A DNA stretch of 64,000 nucleotides from Cladophialophora immunda (taxonomy: Eukaryota > Ascomycota > Eurotiomycetes > Chaetothyriales > Herpotrichiellaceae). Shown here in pieces: positions 11,042-20,706 of this stretch. The notes below the pieces were generated by a model. The model was not told where the DNA came from, did no database searches, and saw nothing but the letters and a program-made list of their open reading frames with translations. Numbering within the stretch: position 1 is the first letter of the stretch; each line of letters opens with the position of its first letter. The stretch is taken from contig NW_015622542.1 of the NCBI RefSeq assembly GCF_000835495.1, positions 3,866,485 to 3,930,484 of the forward strand, written 5' to 3'. Position numbers and translations under genes: made by a program.

Positions 11042-13787
11042 ATGGACCACATACCTACGCCCGAGCATCCTTACCGACCCATCCATGTGCCTTGGTTGGG
11101 TGGAAGCCAGAAATTCCATATCGAGTATGATGGCAAGGGATTTCTCGATTTCCCTTCGCGGCATGGCTGGAACACGCAGAGTTTACAGGATGCCGACTTT
11201 GAGGGCAAGGACGCTGCGCAAACAGCCGCCTTCGTCCAAGAATGGCTCTACGTCGGATTGATCAGCTCCGTGTTCCAGGTATGCGGCATCACTTTCGACA
11301 GGCACCATCTCATCCGACACGCGTCGGGGTTCGTAAGTCTACCGCACTCAAGCGTGCCAGGCCACAATGGCACAAACTCTTACACAATTCCTAACAAGCG
11401 CAACAGAGGACCAAGAAGAAGAAGCACAGAGCATTCATCACCACGCGAACGTTGGGCAAGAAATTGCAGCAGTGGTACGACAAAGAAAAGTATGCCTCGC
11501 CGCCCGTAAAGGCGGAGCATGAGGGAGACATCAGGTACAATTTCGCATTTGCCTCTGGAGTGCTGGAGGCCTTCAACCGGAAACTACGAACCGCGGCCAA
11601 CGATGCCGAAGCGACGTATCTGCGCAGCTGTCTGCCCGGGGAAGTCGAACTCTCCGTCGTCATTCTCCTGGCGACGATCCAGTACTTCCACATGGTCATC
11701 TATGACCCTCCAAGTAGACTGGTAGTCCCTACATGCCCTTGGCTCTCGTCGGTCATGGAGGGCGAAGGTTGGTGCGTAGGGCAAGTTGCCAAACTGTGGA
11801 GGCGACATAGGAATGCTTTGGCCATGTATTACTTCAAGATGCTGGGTCCGCCAACCGTCAAGAAGGACCACTCCCGCTGTTCGAAAGGACGGTGCGCAGC
11901 CAATGATATACTGGAAGAGGTGTACGTTACGGCGCACTGTCCCGTAGAGCCTTCCTTTATGCACTTCCAAATCCCGAAGATGATCACGAAACGCATGAGT
12001 TGCAGATGCGGTGGCCAGACGGGCCCGCCGAGCGATCAACTCATCGCCATAATCCAGGACGGGAACATTCCCATCATATCGGTTCGGTGTCCCACCACGA
12101 CCCAGAATGGGAAATGGGACGATTCGCTGGACCTTAAGGTCGTTGCATATACGGGGGACACCCCATATGTTGCCATCTCCCACGTGTAAGTCTTTGTTGG
12201 ATCTTGTAGACCCTGGAACCACGCAAACAGGAAAACAAGCTGACGACTCCCAAAAGCTGGTCCGACGGATTGGGCAATCCGAGAGCCAACACGCTGCCTA
12301 TTTGCCAGCTGAAAGCTCTCAGATCGCAGCTACAGTACATGATCCTCACCAACCCCGAGTACTTTGACGATATCTTCCCGGAAGGCTTGCACATCCACAA
12401 GACGGCGCGTCTGGAGCGGGTATACTTCTGGATCGACACGCTGTGCGTCCCCGTCAGCAATCTCGAAACGAGAAAGAAAGCCATTCGCGACATGCGCAGC
12501 GTCTATGAAGCCGCATCCGCTGTCTTGGTCAAGGACGCCGAGTTGAACGCCCAGAGCCGGTACTGCCCTATCGAAGAGCTCATGGCCCGCGTCTGCGTGT
12601 CTCCCTGGTGCGGCCGCCTGTGGACTCTGCAGGAAGGGGCCTTGAACGACCGGGTCTTTGTACAGACGTCCCACCGCGAGGTCGTCCCGCTCGATGACTT
12701 GAACGAGCCGACGCGGGCGCTCGTTCTGCTGTCCGATGAACTGCTCGATGCCGAGTCGGCTGATTTGGTCGACCGTGGTTCCCCGTCGGCAAACGGCGAC
12801 AATAATAGTTCGTCGGAGCAGTTGGACTTTGCAGCCAAGTTTGCGGCCTGCCCCTCGGCTATTCTATCAGTGAACGTCCTCCCCTCCAGCATCGGATCCA
12901 ACTCCATTCTGCGCCAGACAAAAGCGGAATTGTTCTCGCACATATTGACCGAGGTGCGGTGTAGGGAAACCAGCAAGGCCTCCGATGAAGCAATCTGCTT
13001 AACGACGTTGCTGGACGCCGGGGTGGAGGATGTGCTGAGGGAGGACGGTGGTGAAAAACGGTGGACCGCCTTTTTATCGGTTGTGGAGGACGTTATTTCA
13101 GCGCGGATTATCTTTACCAACTTACCCAGGATGGCCCTAAAGGGATATCATTGGGCGCCACGGTCATTTCTGAATTCCGCCGAGGGATCCGAGCTCTCAA
13201 GAGTCGTCAACGTCCACGGCTTTGATCCAGGAAGCCACGAGTTCCAACACAATTCGGACCTCGACGAGCCACACCACGCGCGACAGGTTTCCAGACCAGC
13301 CCGCATTAGCGAGCGTGGGCTGATGGTCTCGTCCCCAGGGTTTGCATTCCGGCCGCTCGCGAACCCCTTGGCGTCCGAGTTCTGCTTCACCGAGGAAGAC
13401 GGCGCCGTGACTTATTGGTGCATTACGGAATATTCCCGGGTTCACTTCGAAGCGTATTTCGAGGACACTGCTGCGTTTCTGCCCGAGCAGCCATGGGACG
13501 TCGTGAAGGCAGGGGCGTCTTCACGCCTGTCACTTGTCCTGGAGAACCACTTTTCGGACCCTCCTGCGCCGCTCCGGGGGGCGCTGTTGATGGATTGTAC
13601 TGACGAGGCCAAGATGGTCTACGGCACGTACCTGTGTCTTGTCCTTGTCATCCGGACCACCAAAACTTACCGGCCGCCGGACTTTGAATTGGCAAAGGAG
13701 AAAATGGTCCAAAATACGGAGCACGCCCAGTGGGAACTGGCCGTGGAGGCCAAGCTGAGCGGCCAGCAGGAGTGGTGCGTTGCATAA
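11042..13787 (+). CDS. HET-domain (heterokaryon incompatibility) protein
   Basis: Three exons: 11042-11332, 11407-12185 and 12257-13787, giving 866 residues. Introns of 74 and 71 bp have GTAAGT donors. Intron 2 splits the first HET motif; joining gives YVAISHVWSDGLGNP (about residues 351-365). The other HET signatures follow: YFWIDTLCVP, RDMRSVYEAASAVLV and the CGRLWTLQEG motif. HET domains control allorecognition and programmed cell death after hyphal fusion and may have TIR-like ancestry; the signalling function is inferred from family. The N-terminal 350 residues carry a Cys/His region (HSRCSKGRC, later SCRCGGQ) also common before HET domains. The C-terminal 340 residues show no recognised repeat or NTPase domain. 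The start is the first in-frame ATG. Confidence 0.88.
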
Positions 13788-15143
13788 TTTAATGATAGAA
13801 GGTAGCACCTAGCTGAGGGAATAAGAGATATTCCCCATACCTCTCTCATGGAGAAAGGGCTCAATAGTACTAGAGTAAAAACTGCTCGGAGCTCGCATGC
13901 GACTCACCCCGAGCGTGCCGCTGTTATAACCACCCACCCTCCTCTCACTGTCGCACTCACCTCGCTCACTTTCACACTCACCTTTCATCCTGAACTGCTC
14001 TACCGCTCGCAGCGCCAGCGAGAAGCCAAAATTAGCGGCGTTCCCTCTTCGACGCCTTTTCGACTTTCGACCACTTTCCTGTCCCCCCTCGCTCGAACGA
14101 ACCATCCCTTCTACCCATGAAGTATTAAATCTCCCTTCCTGCCCTCTCGGGCCGCGAACTTTTCTCCTCCAGAATGCGACCCTTCTTAAATGGCGGTTCT
14201 ACCATTACCGTCACTCCAGCCCTCCCACAACGACATCCTAGAGTCCAGTCATTTCCACCAGCGTCATGGGCCAGCTGAGCCAGCAGGAGCTTACGGCGGA
14301 CGAACTGCTTGTCGCCCGTGCTGAAGCCAACGGTTACCAGAGAGGGGCACACAGAGAGGTCGACGAAGTTTGCGGCCGAGACGAGCATGTCTCAAAGACA
14401 ATAAAGAACCAAGATGCTACCCTCCGACGCTATATCCTGTAAGGGCTGCACTTTCCCCCTTCACGCTCTCACTTGTACAGCCCTCGCTCCTCAGTTCTGA
14501 CTCGGTACCTAGATGGCGTCTCAGTGCCATGAAAAAAGGATACGCACAGAAAGGTCTACCCCCTGGAATGTTGCTTAATAGGTCTAGTTTTGTGACAGGG
14601 GCGCCAGATGCGGTAAGCGAAATTATCGGGTCCGAGCTCTTTGTTATGGCACTCTCCCCCACAAAAGTCAATTCAAAGTTCACTTGATCGAATTGCCCAA
14701 CTTAAAGGCCCAGTATGTCTCTTCCAACTATTATGAAGCGCATTCATGACAACCACCGGTAGATCATGATGCAAGTTGCACATGTCTGGAACATTTCCTG
14801 CTCTGGTCAATATAGTCTGATCGCATCTTAGTATCTGGCGCTGTCTGACTAGAGCTGAACCTTCGTAATGTCCACCCCTAATTTCCACAATCGTTCGCAG
14901 CAGCCTTGCTTCATTTGTCCATACGCGCCGCGCACGCTAGCTTTCGGGCGTTGTGAATCGCATCGTTCCCAGGATCGTTTAATTATGGCGTGCACTGCAA
15001 GCGGCAAGGGGTAGTCACTGTGTTGGAATATGGTACAAGTTCTGGTGGCTCGCCGTCTTTCTACCTCTGGTCCCTCCCGACCAAGTCGTTCATTCTTGGA
15101 GGCATCCCTCCGTTCCGTTCGTTCCTCTTGACAGCCTCCAATC
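13788..15143. other. intergenic with one doubtful small ORF
   Basis: Separates the HET gene from the secreted-protein gene. Pyrimidine-rich 13920-14120. Apart from the small frame at 14266 nothing is supported. Confidence 0.45.
14266..14442 (+). CDS. possible small protein or first exon
   Basis: ATG-initiated frame of 58 residues, highly charged (Glu/Asp/Arg), beginning MGQLSQQELTADELLVARAE. Its final codon overlaps a GTAAGG donor at 14439, and a TACAG acceptor at 14479-14480 would extend the product to about 75 residues ending at a TGA near 14532. It could therefore be a small spliced gene. No family recognised. Short length makes chance possible. Confidence 0.22.
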   Translation: MGQLSQQELTADELLVARAEANGYQRGAHREVDEVCGRDEHVSKTIKNQDATLRRYIL

Positions 15144-16322
15144 ATGCATATTCGCGTTTTGGCCGCTGTGGCCGGCTTTGCTGGCATTTCGTGGGCCGCT
15201 CCTGGCTATCCAGCAGCTCCTAACCGTGGACCCGGCTCCCAGTCAACCAGCACTTTATGCTACACCAAGATGGCCACGACTCCCGCAGTTTGGAGGACAA
15301 CTACCAGTTGGACAACCCACTATACTCCCTGCACATCGACCACGACCGTGACTGTCACCAAGACTTCGACTCCTTCCCAAGGCACGTCCACGTCTACCGT
15401 TGTCACGACGACCACTTCGATTGGTCCTACCGTGACGGACACGGCCAGTTCCACATTGACGGTGACCAACACTCAAAGCACCACCACCACCAGTACAGTC
15501 TCCACAACCACAACCACAACCACAACGTCCAGCGTCGCATCAACGGTCCCTGCTCCTGTTGCATTTATCCCAGTCCAGACCAGCCTGCCGGGCTCTTCCT
15601 ATACAGGCTCTGGTGGAAGCAGCCCCGTCTCGAAAAAGCGAGACCTCGTTCACGAAGCCCTCGTACCCAAATCCAACGTCGAGCCCAGTGCCCAGATCCC
15701 ACCGCACGGTCCAGGCATCTCTCCCAACCAACAACGAATCCCCCAGGGCGTCACATGCCAGATGTGGCAGCCTAGTCCCAGGTGCTCAGTAAGCACGGCT
15801 ACGACAACGACCACAGTCACGGGTCCAACACCCCCTCCGACCACCACGACGGTAACTTCGACAGTGACGGTGACATCGACCCCGGGCGCGACAACGACCG
15901 TCATTAGCACCACGACAACGACGACGACATCGACCGAGACCGACGTGACGACCAGCACATCGACTGAGACAGACACTGTCTTCTCCACAACCACGACCGT
16001 CTACGCTGCCTGCGCGACCAACAACTTCGCCGACCAGTATGACAGCCAAGGGATTGGTAACGTCATCCCTTACGGCGTCGGCGGGGCATACGCCGCCTAC
16101 GACACCCTGGAGGGGGTTGATGCATACCAATGCTGTGTAGGGGCTCTTCACAGCACCGACCAGATCTTCATTTGGGCCTGGTTTCCCGACAACTCATGCA
16201 TCATGGGTGGCAATCCTCCGGGGGGCGTGTGCTCACAAGCGACCGGTGAAACCTCCGTTGTCACTGGTGGTGATCTTGTAGTCGGCAACGGTCCTTGCGG
16301 AGAGGTTCTTCCGCCACCGTGA
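15144..16322 (+). CDS. secreted Thr/Ser-rich protein with cysteine-rich C-terminal domain
   Basis: Intronless, 392 residues. Residues 1-18 form a signal peptide (MHIRVLAAVAGFAGISWA, cleaved before APG). Two long Thr-rich tracts (about 60-130 and 215-290) would be heavily O-mannosylated. Between them lies a dibasic site (SKKRDLVHE) that Kex2 could cut, splitting the product in two. The C-terminal ~100 residues begin with CATNNFADQYDSQGIG and contain a CC pair and further cysteines (DNSCIMGG, GGVCSQ, GNGPCGE). This resembles the small Cys-rich module found at the end of many fungal extracellular proteins. It probably acts at the cell surface or in the medium. The lack of a C-terminal hydrophobic GPI signal suggests free secretion. 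Confidence 0.8.
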   Translation: MHIRVLAAVAGFAGISWAAPGYPAAPNRGPGSQSTSTLCYTKMATTPAVWRTTTSWTTHYTPCTSTTTVTVTKTSTPSQGTSTSTVVTTTTSIGPTVTDTASSTLTVTNTQSTTTTSTVSTTTTTTTTSSVASTVPAPVAFIPVQTSLPGSSYTGSGGSSPVSKKRDLVHEALVPKSNVEPSAQIPPHGPGISPNQQRIPQGVTCQMWQPSPRCSVSTATTTTTVTGPTPPPTTTTVTSTVTVTSTPGATTTVISTTTTTTTSTETDVTTSTSTETDTVFSTTTTVYAACATNNFADQYDSQGIGNVIPYGVGGAYAAYDTLEGVDAYQCCVGALHSTDQIFIWAWFPDNSCIMGGNPPGGVCSQATGETSVVTGGDLVVGNGPCGEVLPPP

Positions 16323-17339
16323 TGTGTATGCAGTGTTAATCGGGAAGTTCAGTGTGGAGAATTTGACAACGATTAGGAGACTCTGGTAGCGAGAAGTCTC
16401 GGGCGAACAGCTGGGACAGTCGAAGCACTCTGATTCAAGGAAGCGGCCGTTTCATCATTCAAACGAAGGCGCACAATATTTGTATATTCTTTCCCTCTAC
16501 TTCTAATGCAAAACAGGACACGGAATCCATTCACTCGGTAGCTTCCTTTTGCTTTACGGTTACGACGCCGTCTGCCATGTGATTCGATCTGGAAACCCGA
16601 GGGCTAAGAGGTATATATAGCTGTCTAGTAGGCTTAGTAGTTTATTCCGGACACCTAAGAAATATTATATTTTGTTTTTAATATATTGAGATTTGTTGAA
16701 TATAGGTACTATACCCTATTATTCAAGCTGCTAATAGCTATCTATAGAACCTTATTGTCAGTGCTGCTTCTTACGTACCTCCAAGGTGGAGATCCTTCAG
16801 TCACAGATCCTTTGTAAGTATCGAACTGGGTAAGAGGATCGCAGGATAGAGCACACTAGTCACTGAAGTGTAAGGGTCAAGTAGATAACATGAGTTGGCT
16901 ACGGGAGAGGTAGCTATCTGTAGTGGCCGGGCCACATCTACAAAGGTTTCCCAATGTAGTAACGGCATTGGTGAGCACAGGGCGGCATCACCCCCGTCCC
17001 GATCCGGGGTGAGGCGCGAGCAGTTTTCACTCTCCTTGGCATTGAGGTCATGTTCGGCTGGGGATGCGCCGCGGGTCTCCTGAGCGAAGCTTCAGGCATG
17101 CAAACTCCGTCTAATTTTCATCTTCCATCTCAACAGTCAAACCATGGGCAGACGGCCACCATCTCCGCCACAGCAAGCCTCTCCTTGTTGATCGGTGCCT
17201 TTTACAGCTAACCAATTATAAACATTCTGAAACCCACGGGTAGAGACAAAACCCAAGGCACCAACGGCATCGGCCATTTACATCGACACACCAAACGTCC
17301 TGTGGCTTCACCGGTGCCCTGTCTCCTCGCACCACTACG
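16323..17339. other. intergenic with A/T-rich patch
   Basis: No gene. Contains a sharply A/T-richer stretch at 16600-16750 described separately. Confidence 0.45.
16600..16750. other. A/T-rich, TA-dense island, possible decayed repeat
   Basis: About 150 bp rich in TA, TAG and ATAT motifs, set in otherwise G/C-balanced DNA. In ascomycetes such patches are often leftovers of transposons degraded by repeat-induced point mutation. It is too short to show any element, and it includes a TATATATAG run that could also be a promoter element. Confidence 0.35.
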
Positions 17340-17768
17340 ATGCCTGTGTTCCAATCCAAGCCCTTCCGCAGCAGCGGGAGCAGCGCGGCAGCAAGAGATC
17401 TCCCCTCGCGCATCGCGGCGTGGTACAACCGCAAACAGGAACGCAATCCGTTCCTGTACTTCGGGCTGCCGTTCATCTCGATCGTCGTTGCGGCCTCGTT
17501 CCTCCTCACCCCGGCCACAGCCCTGCGGTACGAGAAGCACGACCGTAAGAACAGACGGGTCTCGGACCACGAGAGGATGGAGCTGGGCCTGAAGGGCGGG
17601 CCGGCGGGCGAGGGCGGGCTCACGTACAATCCGCGACGACGCAAGATCCTCAAGGGCGAGCTCAATGAGCGGGACGAATACTACAGGCTCATGGCCAAAG
17701 ACCTGGACAATTGGGAGCAGAAGCGCGTGGAGCGCTGGAAGGGCGAGCCCGATGGGAGACTGCGATAA
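17340..17768 (+). CDS. COX16: COX16, cytochrome c oxidase assembly protein
   Basis: Intronless, 142 residues. The inner mitochondrial membrane protein COX16 helps assemble cytochrome c oxidase, including COX1/COX2 maturation. The family core is clear: a single membrane segment FLYFGLPFISIVVAASFLL (about residues 38-56) followed directly by the signature TPATALRYEKHDRK. N-terminal to it are basic residues and R/K/Q-rich matrix-side sequence (WYNRKQERNP). The C-terminal tail is highly charged and ends in a DEYYRLMAKDLDNWEQKRVERW segment typical of fungal COX16. A separate cleavable presequence is not obvious; the first 35 residues could serve as a mitochondrial signal. Start ATG at 17340 fits the family N-terminus (MPVFQSKPF). 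Confidence 0.92.
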   Translation: MPVFQSKPFRSSGSSAAARDLPSRIAAWYNRKQERNPFLYFGLPFISIVVAASFLLTPATALRYEKHDRKNRRVSDHERMELGLKGGPAGEGGLTYNPRRRKILKGELNERDEYYRLMAKDLDNWEQKRVERWKGEPDGRLR

Positions 17769-20706
17769 GAGGGCCCCATATCAATTGGACATACGAAGGC
17801 ATACGACTGTTGCCTTGGTTTGGTCTTTCATCTATTCTGTGGGCGATACCGCGCAAGAATCTTTACCCGTTCAGCTTCGGGCCCCTGTGCGTTACACCAA
17901 GTCCAGACCTCCGGACGAATGCTCCGAGATCTCGATTCCTCGCAGCGGCGAAAGCATGCAATTGCTCGGAGCAAGAGCTGGTACACACATCTCGCTTGGT
18001 CGACACCGCCAGAGATGCAATACGTGATGAATACTTGGACGGGCCGAGGCAACCAAACTGGCGGTGAGCATACTTTCCAGTACTGCATGGCCACAGCCTC
18101 AAGAGACGGCCGTGCGTTGAGCGGAACATCATCCCCGGGAGTCTAGGCTGCAAAGTACAAATTTGCCCATGGAGCTCTGGTGACACGAAACGCGTTCTGG
18201 AGTGGAACATCTGTGGACAATCAACAGTTGGTGGACGAGCTTGGTTTCTCATGGTTTCCGAAAAGGGAAACAAGCACCTGAACGACTTGAGCCAATGCCA
18301 TGGCGGCACGAGTCACCTGAATGAGAGAGCTCGCTTAGATGCAGGCCGAGATGGGCGAGAAGATTCTGGCCATAGCAGGAGCACGGGCTGAATGCAGGTG
18401 TGACGGATGTGGAGGGAGATGACGGCATTTGATTGCTTTGTGTGCACGGGGCGTCATCTTCGGCTGCAGCCGACACGCATGGCAGCCCCAGATGACGAGC
18501 GAAACGTGTCGCACTGGTTGTTCCTCGAGTGTCGTTCGGAGTAGCTCGGTCTCAATATAGCACCACCAGAGGTCATTTCTGGAAGGAGATGGACCCTGTA
18601 CCGAGTCTACACTGTGTATTCCACCTGTGTATTCCACCCCGTTACAGGAAAGCATTCTTTGTAGACTTGCAAGGGTCGTGGAGGAACGGTGAAAAAAGGA
18701 AACATGTGAACGTTTGGCCAGAAGGCCCCTTCTTTCTCCCAAACCGGGCATCTCCCGACCCGCTGGGGACGCTCAGAAGCACGCCAGACACCGGCTGCAT
18801 TTCGTTATCGTTTACGTTTTCGACATGCCGGCTGATGACTAGGGCACTTTTTGGGTGCATGCGGTACCTGGGTAGTGCCCACGGCCGCATTTCTAGTGTC
18901 GTCCAAAGAGCATTTTGGTGCGAGTAATGGTTGAGAATGGGAGGGGGTTCTCTCTGGTGGTGGATCATGCCACTTTTGCCAGCGAGACCAGCGAGACCCT
19001 GAAGGGGCTAAGTTGGATGTACTTTGTACTCCGTACTCTTGGACCAGGTGAGAGAAGGGTCACTCGAAAAGATAAGCGAACAGTAGAAGGTGGCCTGGGT
19101 ACCTACTTGTAGGTAAGTATGACGTGGGGTTGAGGGATGCAGTGGTCAGCCCTGTGAATAAGGTGCGCCTCAGAGGTCTGTTGCAGTGATGGAGGGAGTT
19201 TGTATTTTGTCGGGGAATTGGTGTTTCTGCCTGTCTGCGGTTGTCAATTGTTATTCGGCTTTATCGTAGGTACAGTATGAGCAATCGGTGCATACCTACC
19301 CAGGTATTGTAGGCATGCATCTGGATTGATTTCCAATCAACGCTGCGTTCCCATGCCCGCCAACAAGGGTCCGATCCCCTCCATCCCCCCCCATCGCCTC
19401 TTACCCATCCACACACCCGCTACGACTATCTTCGGAGGTTGATCCAAATCCCTGGGCCAATAACGCCCGTGGACTACTGTACAACCCACTCCCTCCTTGG
19501 ACCATGTACAAGTCACACCCCTCCGCTAGGAAGCAGTGTAGATGCGACAACAATGTTCCTTGGGGTTCCAGACCGTTATTTCCATCCTCAATCCCACCAG
19601 TCTGGCATGGGGTCCCTTTCCCACAGGTGACCCATTATTATTACAGCATGTTGCGAGTCAGCGAAGGGTTCAATCTTGCGTCAATCCTGTTCTCACAAAC
19701 CCTGTTTTCCCTTTCCCCAGAAGACCCTTTTTTCCCCTTTGGCCACCAACCTCGGAAACGTCCTGTATTACCACGAGGAGTCGGTATCAAAGGGAATGCA
19801 AGTTACGAGGGACCGGGTACAGGTATGCTGAGGCCTGGGCTGGGCGAAAACCAGGGGAGGGGGCTACTGCCTTCACCTGGCTCTCACCTTTGGGCCAGAG
19901 GCGCTTCCGGGCATCAGCCCATCGGAGGCGCCCTTTGGCCTGTGGCCTTTGCCGCCCCCCACCACCACCACCACCCGTTGTCGTTGCTCCTCCCACCGAC
20001 GTCATTGTTCCCTGCGCCAATTTCCCATCCGAAAGGTCGCCCTGGGAAGAAGGGTCTTTTATGCCTGGACTCAGTGCTTGTGCTCCCCTACTCGTAGCTG
20101 CGCCCGCTTGCTACATACCTAACCTACCTACTGCTACTACTTGTACTGCTGCTCCCCCCTGACGATATCTAACAGGCGGCACTTTACTACTACTGACACC
20201 CACCCCCCCCTTTATCGGGCCAATTCTCTCACCTCGCAGCTCTCACCTTTCGCCTCTCACCACTCACCAACCTTAAAAAAAAGTTGCCCTTGAATTAGTG
20301 ATTCACTCTCTCAGCTGAGAAAACAATATATCCCTTTGTTTGCCTACCCAACACAATGTTTCCACATTCCACCTCGCTGTCCGCCTTGTCGCGTGCACAG
20401 TCCAGAACCACAATGACGTAGATCTTTGGGGGCAGATCTGCTTTTTCACCTGCACGCTTTCACCACCCGTACACTTCCTGCCTGCGCCTGACCATCCTCA
20501 CCCACGACATCCACATCCACACCCTCGGGACGCAACGCCTCATATCCCTCTCTTGTCCCTTCGACACTCTCTTGTCCCTTCGACACCCTTTGCTGCTGCT
20601 TGGGGGGTTTCCAACCTTGTCTTTTCTCTCCCCCTCTTCGTGTGGAGGGATCTAATATTCTCGCCGTCGACTCCATAGCAACAAGTCTCCTTGGCCACGG
20701 ACCTTG
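17769..20706. other. long intergenic region, likely including the phosphatase leader
   Basis: 2.9 kb without a gene I can support. From about 19350 the + strand becomes C/T-rich, and a run of CAC triplets lies at about 19960-19975. The frames 19504-20097 and 19542-20162 are Pro/Ser-rich by composition only. A long transcribed leader of the phosphatase gene is likely. Confidence 0.45.

Noticed and set aside
19504..20162. two overlapping plus ORFs upstream of the phosphatase gene
   Set aside because: Pro/Ser/His-rich frames from C/T-rich leader sequence; start context and composition do not support genes.
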